64,000 nt of DNA from Maridesulfovibrio sp. (GTDB lineage Bacteria > Desulfobacterota > Desulfovibrionia > Desulfovibrionales > Desulfovibrionaceae), in the NCBI RefSeq assembly GCF_963676065.1, contig NZ_OY780933.1:3140122-3204121 (forward strand). The letters are read 5' to 3'. Positions within the stretch are counted from its first letter, which is position 1. Every line of letters begins with the position of its first letter. This document shows positions 36,082 to 44,849 of the stretch, piece by piece. The notes beneath the pieces were generated by a model. The model worked only from the letters and a program-made list of their open reading frames with translations, had not been told where the DNA came from and ran no database searches. The translations under genes and the position numbers were made by a program.

Positions 36082-36819
36082 TTATTTGTCGGCATAAACG
36101 ATAAAGAACGAAGGCATTATGCTCATATCAAATTCATAGGGATTCGATCTAAAATACTTCCCGATATCCCATGATGAAATCTCATTAAACCCGGCACCTT
36201 GTAATAAATTCTGTACTTCGTTTTTCTTAACACCTTCGTATAAAGGTAAATCTTTCATCATACTGGCGTAATGAAGAAAAAAACGTAATGAAATTCTACT
36301 CTTCATCTGAAATAAACCTTTTACCAGATTCACCGGTATTTCATAGAATCTTCTCCATGTCTGGTTACTCCAGAAACCATCAGAAACAATAATCCGACCT
36401 CCGGGCTTCAATACTCTGTACCACTCTTTCAACGCCAGATCAGGATTTGGCAATGTCCAGATAAGGTTTCTGGAAACAATGACATCAAAGCTATTGTCTG
36501 CAAAATCCAGATGTTCCGCATCACCAGTGCGAAAATCAATGGACAGTTGCATTTCTTTCGCCTTTTTTTGCGCGCTGGCAATCATTTGAGAAGAAATGTC
36601 TAACCCGGTTACATTAAAACCGGCATCAGCAAGGTAGAATGCAAGTTGCCCCGGACCGGTACCAATATCCAATGCATCTTGATTTTGACCAGACTTTGCC
36701 AAAGTTTTTATGGTCGTATCCCAGGCCTTTTCCGTTTCCGGTGATTTCTCAACATCCAAAGCGTAACTTGAACTTCGCCAATTCCAGTATTTTTCGATCC
36801 TAGTCTTCACTTTATCCAT
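36082..36819 (-). CDS. Class I SAM-dependent methyltransferase
   Basis: 245 residues of the Methyltransf_11 type. SAM-binding motif I DALDIGTGPGQLAFYLADAG, acidic end of strand beta-2 VTGLDIS, DAEHLDFADNSFDVIVSRN, and LKPGGRIIVSDGFW. The substrate is unknown. Same strand and 108 bases upstream of the binding-protein gene, so it may be co-transcribed with the importer. SAM enzymes beside nickel/peptide-type importers sometimes act on metallophores or quinones; that link here is only suggestive. Confidence 0.85.
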   Translation of the reverse strand: MDKVKTRIEKYWNWRSSSYALDVEKSPETEKAWDTTIKTLAKSGQNQDALDIGTGPGQLAFYLADAGFNVTGLDISSQMIASAQKKAKEMQLSIDFRTGDAEHLDFADNSFDVIVSRNLIWTLPNPDLALKEWYRVLKPGGRIIVSDGFWSNQTWRRFYEIPVNLVKGLFQMKSRISLRFFLHYASMMKDLPLYEGVKKNEVQNLLQGAGFNEISSWDIGKYFRSNPYEFDMSIMPSFFIVYADK

Positions 36820-37196
36820 TAGAAATTATTCCTTTAAAGCTTTATATTTTCTAATTCCGGGAAATATAAAAAATAACATTATGCTACTTCTTAAAAATCA
36901 AGACAATTTTAGTGGCACAAAAAACATATGTACACATAAAAAGAAGCAATAGGTTACACTCACATCAATACTATTAACTAATGGTTACACAAAGGTGAAA
37001 TTGATGCTATCAGACTTATTGTTTGACTACAAGTATATTTATTCAATAGATTTCAGATCAATACACTCAGTATTCGACCTTTTCCGGGATTCAACTTTAG
37101 AAAAACTAACTGCGCAATTGGGTTGTTTATAATAGCTGTTTATGAAATATAAAATATGGCTTAACTATTAACTAACTTAGTGGAGAATATAAAAAA
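36820..37196. other. AT-rich divergent intergenic region
   Basis: 377 bases between the divergent methyltransferase and NIPSNAP genes. No gene. Two GTTACAC sites (36953-36959 and 36984-36990) match the half-site found upstream of the flavoprotein operon; whether they matter is unclear. No confident promoter boxes assigned. Confidence 0.5.
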
Positions 37197-37511
37197 ATGT
37201 ATTTTGAAATGCGAACTTACACAATACACCCCGGCATGCTTCCAGCCTACATGAAACTCTTTGAAGATGTAGGGCTGCCCATTATTGGAAAATATGCAGA
37301 GCTAGTCGGGTACTGGTTTACGGAGATTGGTGAGTTAAACCAAGTTGTCCATTTATGGCGGTATGAAAGTTTGGATCAAAGAACTGTTAGCCGTAAAAAA
37401 CTTTATGAGGATTGCGACTGGCAAACCAAGTTTCTACCCAACGCAATGCAAATGTTGGAAAAACAGGAAAATAAAATCATGCTCGCGGCAAACTTCTCAC
37501 CAATAAAATAG
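37197..37511 (+). CDS. NIPSNAP-family protein
   Basis: 104 residues: MYFEMRTYTIHPGMLPAYMKLFED, GYWFTEIGELNQVVHLWRYESLDQR, then a helical C-terminus. This is the ferredoxin-like dimeric alpha/beta-barrel fold of NIPSNAP proteins, whose bacterial role is undefined. AT-rich upstream, GGAG before the ATG. Single gene, ending before a gene fragment and the bidirectional terminator at 37599-37652. Confidence 0.88.
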   Translation: MYFEMRTYTIHPGMLPAYMKLFEDVGLPIIGKYAELVGYWFTEIGELNQVVHLWRYESLDQRTVSRKKLYEDCDWQTKFLPNAMQMLEKQENKIMLAANFSPIK

Positions 37512-37528
37512 TTAAGCTCGTTACCCGC

Positions 37529-37585
37529 GCAGTCGCTCTCTCACTGTGAACATATAAGGTCAACATCTCATATATTTCACTGGCC
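37529..37585 (-). pseudogene. Internally deleted fragment of the DUF2333 gene
   Basis: Bases 37529-37556 equal 43736-43763 and 37556-37585 equal 44071-44100 of the intact gene at 43707-44738; the ~307 bases between are missing, joined through a short ATA overlap. Same orientation as the intact gene. Too short to be expressed, but the identity is essentially exact. Confidence 0.85.
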
Positions 37586-37598
37586 CATACGGTTACGC

Positions 37599-37652
37599 AA
37601 AAACCTACAAACCCTCGCTATTCATATGAATAGCGAGGGTTTGTAGGTTTTT
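37599..37652. terminator. Bidirectional terminator, 27-base perfect palindrome
   Basis: Two 27-base arms meeting at CAT|ATG with no spacer, A/T-rich at both ends. Serves the NIPSNAP gene on the plus strand and the CHAT gene on the minus strand. Confidence 0.85.
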
Positions 37653-37691
37653 ACTGCTAATAAGCGGAAAGACTATAGATCAACAGCCCAG

Positions 37692-40600
37692 CTACAATGC
37701 TCCTCGAAGCTTCTCAATCACACTTTTAATCTGCGCGGCGTTGTCAGTATCTTCAAGGGCTTCATACACTTCGGCCAGCTTCACAAGCACAGCCAGAGCC
37801 TCTTCATGATCATTTTGTTCCAACAACACCCCGGCATAGAGCTGGCCGACCGCGATAATGCCATCCACTCGTCCAATATGGAGTAATATTTCGAAAGAAC
37901 GCTTTAGTTGAGGCATGGCCTGTTCTTCATTTTCTCGCGCAAGAAAGATTTGAGCAATATCAAAACAAGTTGCTGCTATACCATCCATATCCCCCAGTTG
38001 CTCGGAAATCTCCATTTCTTCCAAATGTAGTTTCAGAGCCTCGTCAACTTTTCCTTTAGAAATGTAAATTCTAGCAATGTCTCCTAGAGTGACGGCTCTT
38101 TCTCTGGTGTCGCCCAGTTGCTCAAAGATATCTTTCATTTCTAAATGTAGTTTCAGAGCCTCGTCCACTTTTCCTTTAGAAACGTAAATTCTAGCAATGT
38201 CTCCTAGAGTGACGGCTCTTGATCTGGTGTCGCCCAGTTGCTCAGCCACTTGTAATTTTTCATTCAGTAGTTTCAGAGCCTCGTCCACTTTTCCTTTAGA
38301 AACGTAAATTCTAGCAATGTCTCCTAGAGTGACGGCTCTTTCTCTGGTGTCGCCCAGTTGCTCAAAGATATCTTTCATTTCCAAATGTAGTTTCAGAGCC
38401 TCGTCCACTTTTCCTTTAGAAACGTAAATTCTAGCAATGTCTCCTAGAGTGACGGCTCTTGATCTGGTGTCGCCCAGTTGCTCAAAGATATCTTTCATTT
38501 CCAAATGTAGTTTCAGAGCCTCGTCCACTTTTCCTTTAGATCGGTAAATTCTAGCAATGTATCCTAGAGTGACGGCACGCCCTTTCACCTCTCCAAGATC
38601 ATCACAAATAGAAAGAACTTCTTTATAATGTTTCAGAGCCTCGTCCACTTTTCCTTTAGAAACGTAAATTCTAGCAATGTATCCTAGAGTGACGGCTCTT
38701 GATCTGGTGTCGCCCAGTTGCTCAAAGATATCTTTCATTTCTAAATGTAGTTTCAGAGCCTCGTCCACTTTTCCTTTAGAAACGTAAATTCTAGCAATGT
38801 CTCCTAGAGTGACGGCTCTTGATCTGGTGTCGCCCAGTTGCTCAGCCACTTGTAATTTTTCATTCAGTAGTTTCAGAGCCTCGTCCACTTTTCCTTTAGA
38901 AACGTAAATTCTAGCAATGTCTCCTAGAGTGACGGCTCTTGATCTGGTGTCGCCCAGTTGCTCAGCCACTTGCAATTTTTCATTCAGTAGTTTCAGAGCC
39001 TCGTCAACTTTTCCTTTATCTACATAAATTTTAGCAATGTCTCCTAGAGTGACGGCTCTTGATCTGGTGTCGCCCAGTTGCTCAAAGATATCTTTCATTT
39101 CCAAATGTAGTTTCAGAGCCTCGTCCACTTTTCCTTTAGAAACGTAAATTCTAGCAATGTATCCTAGAGTGACGGCTGTATCTTTTTGTAACTCCATTTC
39201 TTCAAACTCAATTTTAGCTTTTTCTAATTGAGCTAGTGCTTGATCGGGCAGCCCGCATTGCACTTGTAATCTTGCGAGCCGGAGGCGAGCTGACGACAAC
39301 TGAAATCGAGTCTCATTATCTACCTCTTCTATCTTTTCATATGCCTCAACAGCTTCATAAGCCATCTTCATAGCCGGCTCTATCTTTCCTCCGCTCTGGC
39401 AAACCTCTGCGGCGATATAAAGAAATTCCGGATCAGGATCCGTTTCAACACGCACGACGTTTACGGCTTTTAAAGCACTCTCTGCCAAAGAGACATAATG
39501 AGTTTTATCCTTTAGCGAACGAAGAGCATCGGCAGAACAGGCATTCAAAACAGCACTATTCTCATCGATCATTCCCAACCGATAAAGCTCTTCATCAAAA
39601 GTAAAAGGACGCTTGGAGCCATCCGCCCCTCCCCAATGTTTAAACAAGGATGGTAACACAGCCTTTATTGTAGTCTTGATTTCCGCTTCACTCAGTGCAT
39701 CCGTTCCTAAAGCCCGTGGCGCGGCCAAAGGCACAACCATAAAGCTTGCCTGCTTTTCATCAAAATAATCAGGCATAGTATCCCATAGCCCGAAGGCAGT
39801 AAGGCGGGAAAAACAAGTTGCCGGGTCATCATCACTGTTCATGATTCTCAGCCGGTGAGCAAGCTCCTCAAAAACAGATTCCGCCACCGGGACATTGAAT
39901 ATAGTCGAGGCACGCAGAATGGCGCGCTCTTTCTCATTCAACAAATCAAAGGTTGTTTTAGCAAAAATATCATCAAGATGAGCGCGCACGTCCTCCTGAT
40001 CCGGGTCCTTACCCTCGCCAAGATAGGTTTCAAGCTGCTCAAGAGCGATGGCACAGGCTTCCTCATCCTCCACACCCAAAAGAAACAATCGATCCTGCAA
40101 ACCGGCATTACCCTGCACGGCTTTGATAATGCGCAATTCAAGAGCGCTATCCAACTTCTGCGCGCTTGAATTATTCTTAGCCAAGGCCTGCTTTCTACTC
40201 TCTTCCTCATTCATAGGATGCAGATTCAAGTACAGCATTTTTGAGACAAAATCAGACCCGCTTTGCGGCAGGGAAAATTTATAGCGGCTGGTGAAAAGCA
40301 ACCGGGATTCGCCCTGATGTCCGGCAAAAGCCTCGATAAGGGCTGCAATGCCCGGAGCGCATTGCTCCTTCACTGTATGAATACCTGAGTCGCCCTGTTT
40401 CGGTTTATCCAAGGCCTGCTCAAAGTCATCTACAACCAGCAGAATCGGCGTCTGCTTATCTTCACAAACATCCAGAATCTTTTTCAACGCCGGGCGTAAA
40501 CGCGCTGGATTCATCCTGACATCTTCTCGATATTGCTCAATAATTTCATATACACCGCCTAAATCCTTTCTCTCGATAGCTTCCAAAATCTTATCAGACC

Positions 40601-42002
40601 GATAATGGACACTCTGGTCGCCGCCCCGCTCCTTAGGACCGTAGATAACCACAGTCTTGTGGCCGGGCATGCGGCTGGCCACTCTGGCCGCAAGGCTGGA
40701 CTTACCCTGACGCCCTGTACCGTGAACAAACACCCCGGCATAAGTAGGAGAGCTGAATTCCGCCAATACCTTCTGAATAGCCCTGCGCCTGCCCACAAAA
40801 TTAAAACGCGAGGCCACCGGGACCTGCTGGCGATCAGTATCCAGAAATTCCTTCACACCGTGATCACGCGAAAGCTTCAAACGGGCTTTCTTACCCTTGG
40901 CCAATACTCCCCCGCCATCCGGGCCGAGGTATAGGCGGGCCAAGTGCCAGTCGCTGGCCGGTTCCGATTTGTCCTGCGGAACGAGAAGCTTATAGCGGGC
41001 TCTGGCAATTGAACCTTCCAGATCCCCATTATTGGATAGAGATTGGTACAAATTACTGGCAAACAATGAGGCCTGACTATCATAAACCGATTCCCCCCAA
41101 CCAAGCACAGCGGGCAGCCCATTTTTTACGCAGGCCAAAGCCATTGAATTAGCAACCTTGTCATTTCCGCCAAATCTTGACGTCTGGCAGGCGGATAAAA
41201 ACAGGAACTTAGGTTTATGCATACTAAGATCCGACGAAAGATTCTCCGCTGTAACTGCTTTTTTAAAGCCGAATTCATCTTCAAGTACCAGCAGCGGCTC
41301 ATTAACTCTCTCCGCAAGGCCATGACATGACAGATGCAGAGCATCGACCCCTTTATGCCCGTCGGGCAAATTCGAGCATAGTTCCCCAACGGTTTCAGCA
41401 AGCAGTTCCAGGTTGCCGCTTTCCTCCACAACCAGTTCAAGACGGTTATCCTTGGTCGCTCTTAGAATTGCGGCTTCCTCCTGCTCAAAATTCAGCACAG
41501 GCTGAACATCTCGGGGCGATGCGGCCATGAAAGCCATACTTAAACGATAAGGTGCCGGGGCTGGGATTTTCTTTGCAGGCTCACCTATCCTGCGTACCGG
41601 ACAAAAAGGGGTACCTGAACGTGCGGCGAGAAACTGACCATCTTCAGCCAGAATTTCCCACGGCAATTCCAGAAAAAGCCGGGTCCGGTTACATGTCTCC
41701 TGAACTTCTTCCTCTTCAGTCCAGCGCAGTTCACCCGGCAAAACCCTGATTTCAAGAAATCCATTCCGGCGAACATTTTCAGCTACATGCTGCCACAGCC
41801 CATTTTCCTTGAGCCAAGCAAGCATTTCATTTCCAAGTTCCTTATAGGCGTCAGCTCCGTCCTTGCTTCTGTACAGATTCTGGTAGATTTCCCGCCATTC
41901 TTCAAAAACAGTATATTCTTTATCAAGAGCAACCGGACGACTTGATCCGTTGCCATGGGCAATGACATTATCCCCCGTTTTTTCAAAATACGGCCTAGTC
42001 AT
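37692..42002 (-). CDS. CHAT protease-STAND ATPase-TPR protein (candidate defence/conflict effector)
   Basis: 1436 residues. The CHAT caspase-like domain (about 100-360) shows His227 in ALHLSCHG and Cys272 in LFLSACQTS, the catalytic pair. A STAND-type P-loop ATPase follows (about 400-720): Walker A GTGRQGKS at 428-435, Walker B ILLVVDDFEQ with Asp525/526. The rest (about 940-1436) is TPR, of which ten ~40-residue units are almost identical. In this superfamily the TPR array senses a trigger, the ATPase assembles, and the protease acts on host or partner proteins. The start overlaps the end of the small membrane protein gene by eight bases. No gasdermin or other protease substrate gene is next to it. 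Role in phage defence is inference. Confidence 0.88.
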   Translation of the reverse strand: MTRPYFEKTGDNVIAHGNGSSRPVALDKEYTVFEEWREIYQNLYRSKDGADAYKELGNEMLAWLKENGLWQHVAENVRRNGFLEIRVLPGELRWTEEEEVQETCNRTRLFLELPWEILAEDGQFLAARSGTPFCPVRRIGEPAKKIPAPAPYRLSMAFMAASPRDVQPVLNFEQEEAAILRATKDNRLELVVEESGNLELLAETVGELCSNLPDGHKGVDALHLSCHGLAERVNEPLLVLEDEFGFKKAVTAENLSSDLSMHKPKFLFLSACQTSRFGGNDKVANSMALACVKNGLPAVLGWGESVYDSQASLFASNLYQSLSNNGDLEGSIARARYKLLVPQDKSEPASDWHLARLYLGPDGGGVLAKGKKARLKLSRDHGVKEFLDTDRQQVPVASRFNFVGRRRAIQKVLAEFSSPTYAGVFVHGTGRQGKSSLAARVASRMPGHKTVVIYGPKERGGDQSVHYRSDKILEAIERKDLGGVYEIIEQYREDVRMNPARLRPALKKILDVCEDKQTPILLVVDDFEQALDKPKQGDSGIHTVKEQCAPGIAALIEAFAGHQGESRLLFTSRYKFSLPQSGSDFVSKMLYLNLHPMNEEESRKQALAKNNSSAQKLDSALELRIIKAVQGNAGLQDRLFLLGVEDEEACAIALEQLETYLGEGKDPDQEDVRAHLDDIFAKTTFDLLNEKERAILRASTIFNVPVAESVFEELAHRLRIMNSDDDPATCFSRLTAFGLWDTMPDYFDEKQASFMVVPLAAPRALGTDALSEAEIKTTIKAVLPSLFKHWGGADGSKRPFTFDEELYRLGMIDENSAVLNACSADALRSLKDKTHYVSLAESALKAVNVVRVETDPDPEFLYIAAEVCQSGGKIEPAMKMAYEAVEAYEKIEEVDNETRFQLSSARLRLARLQVQCGLPDQALAQLEKAKIEFEEMELQKDTAVTLGYIARIYVSKGKVDEALKLHLEMKDIFEQLGDTRSRAVTLGDIAKIYVDKGKVDEALKLLNEKLQVAEQLGDTRSRAVTLGDIARIYVSKGKVDEALKLLNEKLQVAEQLGDTRSRAVTLGDIARIYVSKGKVDEALKLHLEMKDIFEQLGDTRSRAVTLGYIARIYVSKGKVDEALKHYKEVLSICDDLGEVKGRAVTLGYIARIYRSKGKVDEALKLHLEMKDIFEQLGDTRSRAVTLGDIARIYVSKGKVDEALKLHLEMKDIFEQLGDTRERAVTLGDIARIYVSKGKVDEALKLLNEKLQVAEQLGDTRSRAVTLGDIARIYVSKGKVDEALKLHLEMKDIFEQLGDTRERAVTLGDIARIYISKGKVDEALKLHLEEMEISEQLGDMDGIAATCFDIAQIFLARENEEQAMPQLKRSFEILLHIGRVDGIIAVGQLYAGVLLEQNDHEEALAVLVKLAEVYEALEDTDNAAQIKSVIEKLRGAL
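38031..39177. repeat. Ten-unit 120-base repeat array inside the CHAT-TPR gene
   Basis: Copies of a conserved half start at 38031 and every 120 bases to 39111, encoding AVTLGDIARIYVSKGKVDEAL. The other half alternates between two main types: HLEMKDIFEQLGDTR and LNEKLQVAEQLGDTR, plus one divergent HYKEVLSICDDLGEVKG unit. Identity at base level is almost complete, including silent positions. Confidence 0.95.
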
Positions 42003-42396
42003 TTCTGGCCTTCCTTTGTTCTTCGGCGATGCTGTTGGTCAGATCTTCCGGCTTGGCTTTTTTCAAATTGACAGACACCCCGCCTACAACAAAATTTACA
42101 TCAAACTCAGTAATGCTATCTTCAAGCTGTTCTACGTATTCAATGACCTTCTCCATCTTCTCAACCACTACAGGCCTGCTGGCGAGATCAATAGTTGCGA
42201 CCAACGCGGAAGGAATGGCTAAAGCAATGAGAATATAATCCACAAGACCTTTTGCCTTGTCATCGCCTTCAACAGCATGCGTAGTTTTGCTTTGTACAGG
42301 CTCGCCGCCAAAAATTTCCGCCAAAGCAATTTGTATCTTCTCAGCAGCCAGTTCAGCGCCCGGACCTTGAATTTCCAGTCTGAAAGGTTCGCTCAT
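41995..42396 (-). CDS. Small membrane protein resembling effector-associated constant component (EACC1-like)
   Basis: 133 residues. An N-terminal strand-rich piece (FRLEIQGPGAELAAEKIQIALAEIF), a linker, one membrane helix (about 51-72, GLVDYILIALAIPSALVATIDLA), an amphipathic helix, and a C-terminal beta hairpin FDVNFVVGGVSVNLKKA. This layout matches EACC1-type partners known from NTP-dependent conflict systems with CHAT, TPR and STAND modules. Its stop overlaps the CHAT gene start by eight bases, so the two are translationally coupled. It would anchor or regulate the effector at the membrane. Family match is by pattern only. Confidence 0.6.
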   Translation of the reverse strand: MSEPFRLEIQGPGAELAAEKIQIALAEIFGGEPVQSKTTHAVEGDDKAKGLVDYILIALAIPSALVATIDLASRPVVVEKMEKVIEYVEQLEDSITEFDVNFVVGGVSVNLKKAKPEDLTNSIAEEQRKARND

Positions 42397-42710
42397 AATC
42401 CACCCCCTGTAATCGAAGTTGAAGTAGTATTCGTATAATTTAATTGTATTATTAGAACTTTATCCCTGTTTACATAAAACTAAACGGTATTGAAAGGTAA
42501 AAATAGCATTGTTTATTTCACCGGCATGATTCGCTATCCACTGCATAATTATAGAGAACCAGTAGTCTACGCGCCTTCAAATCCTTGGTGTCGCAGCGGG
42601 ACAAGCCGATTATCATAAAACATGCTGCTGGACCACAATGAGCATTCAGGTTAACGGTTTGAATACCCATTGATAAACATCAAAAAAATCAAACATATGG
42701 AAGATACGTT
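42397..42710. other. Intergenic region between the CHAT pair and thiM
   Basis: 314 bases without a complete gene. It contains a fragment resembling the fic 3' end (42556-42600). I looked for a TPP riboswitch before thiM and found neither the CTGAGA nor the ACC..TGAACCTG element. Confidence 0.6.
42556..42600 (-). pseudogene. Fragment similar to the 3' end of fic
   Basis: Contains CCTTCAAATCCTTG and flanks aligning at roughly 80% with 6647-6692, which encode the DIKDLKERGILVQ part of Fic. Same strand as fic. Only about 45 bases, so chance cannot be fully dismissed. Confidence 0.45.
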
Positions 42711-43511
42711 ATGACTATACTAAATCGGGCCTGGAATGTTGTTGAACGGATTCGCTCCAAAGCACCGCTTGTACACAGTATAACCAACTATGTGGTTATG
42801 AATAATACGGCCAATGCCCTGCTGGCTATTGGCGCATCACCCATTATGGCGCATGCTCAGGAAGAGATGCAGGAAATGGTAGGCATATCCAATAGCCTTG
42901 TGCTGAATATCGGGACACTGAGCGAGCCATGGATTTCCAGCATGCTTCTTGCCGGAAAGGCGGCAAAAGCGGCATCCAAGCCGGTTGTTTTTGATCCGGT
43001 AGGCGTGGGCGCCAGCTCGTTCAGAACGCAGGCCTGTACTAAGATTCTTCAGGAAGTTAACCCTACTGTTATTCGCGGTAATCCCTCAGAAATTATGGCT
43101 ATGGCTGGCGCGGGCGGACAAACCAAAGGTGTGGACTCAACGCACGAAACCCAATCGGCAGAGGAAGCTGCTGAATATCTTGCGGAAAACTTTGATTGTG
43201 TTGTGGCTGTAAGCGGAGAGCGGGATATGATCGTTTCCGCCACAGATACGGTGTGGTTGCGAGGTGGCAGCCCTCTAATGCCCCAAGTAACCGGCATGGG
43301 ATGCACCTCTACTGCCATTTGCGGTGCCTGTGCTGCCGTTGCAGAGTCCGCATTTGATGCCGGTGTGGCGGCTATGGTTATCATGAACAGTGCGGGCGGG
43401 ATGGCTGCCGCCAAAGCCGAAGGTCCCGGCAGTTTTCAGATGCATTTTCTAGATGCCCTGTATTTACTGGATAAAAAAGACTTGCTCTCGCATTGCGCGG
43501 TAGAAAAATAA
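42711..43511 (+). CDS. thiM: Hydroxyethylthiazole kinase
   Basis: 266 residues. Family marks: PLVHSITNYVVMNNTANALLAIGASPIMAHA at the start, PVVFDPVGVGAS, the ATP site area VAVSGERDMI, and TGMGCTSTAICGACAAV near the C-terminus with the catalytic Cys. It phosphorylates salvaged 4-methyl-5-(2-hydroxyethyl)thiazole for thiamine synthesis. It stands alone: no thiE or thiD next to it and no TPP riboswitch seen. GGAAG precedes the ATG. Ends at a bidirectional terminator. Confidence 0.95.
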   Translation: MTILNRAWNVVERIRSKAPLVHSITNYVVMNNTANALLAIGASPIMAHAQEEMQEMVGISNSLVLNIGTLSEPWISSMLLAGKAAKAASKPVVFDPVGVGASSFRTQACTKILQEVNPTVIRGNPSEIMAMAGAGGQTKGVDSTHETQSAEEAAEYLAENFDCVVAVSGERDMIVSATDTVWLRGGSPLMPQVTGMGCTSTAICGACAAVAESAFDAGVAAMVIMNSAGGMAAAKAEGPGSFQMHFLDALYLLDKKDLLSHCAVEK

Positions 43512-43625
43512 TACGCCGGTGGCATCACCCCGATGCCAAGACTAAATATAGCTGCATAGCCTCTACTCTTCAGGCCTCCTAAAAATGGAGGATTACCCTG
43601 TGAAAAGCTTAATTTATGTAATAAA

Positions 43626-43659
43626 AAAGGGTTTACATCAAATTTGATGTAAACCCTTT
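43626..43659. terminator. Bidirectional terminator between thiM and the DUF2333 gene
   Basis: 17-base perfect arms AAAGGGTTTACATCAAA / TTTGATGTAAACCCTTT with no loop spacer; A-rich before and T-rich after. Confidence 0.85.
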
Positions 43660-43706
43660 ATTTAAGCGATTCTCAGGGCGAAACTCAAATGCCGCACCTG
43701 CTTTCT

Positions 43707-44738
43707 TTATCTTCTTATAGTATCGGCCACGTCGTGCAGTCGCTCTCTCACTGTGAACATATAGCGAGCCATCTTTCCGCGGTGGTCAGCGAACATGGAA
43801 TCTTCTTTGCCTCGCAAGACAATGGCAGGGTTGAAGGTGCAGATCTTGTTCATGGCTGTCATAGCCTCTTCAAGGTTCTGCGTTCCACCCTTGTCCACAT
43901 TAGTAATTTTCTCAGGATACAGTTCTTGCAGCACGGTGACTACATCACGAAGAACCAGTGTCATACCTTGCGCGAAGTACACACGGTCATCCAGATCTGA
44001 CCATGACAAAGATCCTCCCGGTGCGGAAAGCCAACCGAGCGGAACGTCAATAAAGTTCTTAGAAAGGATAAAGGTCAACATCTCATATATTTCACTGGCC
44101 TTGATGTTGACAATAGCACGAACATCATCCTTCTTCTTTTTGGCTACTTTCGTATCAATCAACTTATCGGCATATTTGTGAACGTTTGCCACGCCATCTT
44201 CATACGCTGAATTGGAAGATCTCTCGAAGAAACCCCATATCCGGGGACCATAGGTAAAATCTCGCTCACGAGCTTCCTGCATCCACTTATTTTCAGGATC
44301 CATAGAACCATATTTTGCCATGGTAGTGGAGAAAAACTTCTGCAAAAGAGTTGTAGCTGTAAGAACTCCGAGTTTACGATTAACCGCATTGTCGAAATGA
44401 GATTTAGGATTCACAAACAGATACTGCGGAGTCCACCCATCAGCCAGCTCGGTCTCCAAACGGGACACAATTGCAAGCGCCAGTACCCTGCCCTTCAGAG
44501 TTTCAAGATGTTCTTTATCAGACTCAGAAATATTAGGATTGTTAAAATCAGGATCAGCCTTAACCGCTACGATCTCCGCACGAACAGAGGGAGAAATCTC
44601 AGGCCATTCAGTAACGGAGAACATATAGCCAATTCCCGAATAGGCCCACCAAAGTCCCCAAAGCACCAAGGGGATAAAAACAGCCAAAACTTTACCACTA
44701 GTGGGAACAAGTTTATTCAGTCTTTTAAAAAAACTCAT
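43707..44738 (-). CDS. DUF2333-family inner-membrane protein
   Basis: 343 residues. One N-terminal membrane helix (about 17-38, VLAVFIPLVLWGLWWAYSGIGYMF) then a helical periplasmic domain. The pattern LGWLSAPGGSLSWSDLDDRVYFAQGMTLVLRDVV and the TPQYLFVNPKSHFDN region match DUF2333, a conserved proteobacterial family without assigned function. Two pieces of this gene's 3' half are repeated, joined by a deletion, at 37529-37585 on the far side of the CHAT block. Confidence 0.88.
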   Translation of the reverse strand: MSFFKRLNKLVPTSGKVLAVFIPLVLWGLWWAYSGIGYMFSVTEWPEISPSVRAEIVAVKADPDFNNPNISESDKEHLETLKGRVLALAIVSRLETELADGWTPQYLFVNPKSHFDNAVNRKLGVLTATTLLQKFFSTTMAKYGSMDPENKWMQEARERDFTYGPRIWGFFERSSNSAYEDGVANVHKYADKLIDTKVAKKKKDDVRAIVNIKASEIYEMLTFILSKNFIDVPLGWLSAPGGSLSWSDLDDRVYFAQGMTLVLRDVVTVLQELYPEKITNVDKGGTQNLEEAMTAMNKICTFNPAIVLRGKEDSMFADHRGKMARYMFTVRERLHDVADTIRR

Positions 44739-44820
44739 AATAACACCTTTTTTACTTTATTATTCATATTATTACCTTCTATTAATCATTCAAACGAGCA
44801 TGAATTCAACTCGCACTGAA

Positions 44821-44849
44821 TGCGGTGAATGTAGATGGTATTTATCGCA
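44821..44849. repeat. Third copy of the fic-upstream inverted repeat
   Basis: TGCGGTGAAT, nine bases, ATTTATCGCA: same arm length and spacing as 7720-7748 and 8614-8642, and followed by GGGCAATGG as they are by AGGCAATGG-like blocks. Confidence 0.5.

Noticed and set aside
36910..36930. Sigma-54 promoter TGGCAC in the methyltransferase/NIPSNAP intergenic region
   Set aside because: No GC at the -12 position with the right spacing.
38031..39177. Regular 120-base repeats that look CRISPR-like at first sight
   Set aside because: They are coding, in frame, and translate as TPR units; there are no short repeats with unique spacers or cas genes.
42397..42710. Possible TPP riboswitch before thiM
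   Set aside because: Neither the CTGAGA nor the ACCTGATCTGG-type core is present on the plus strand.
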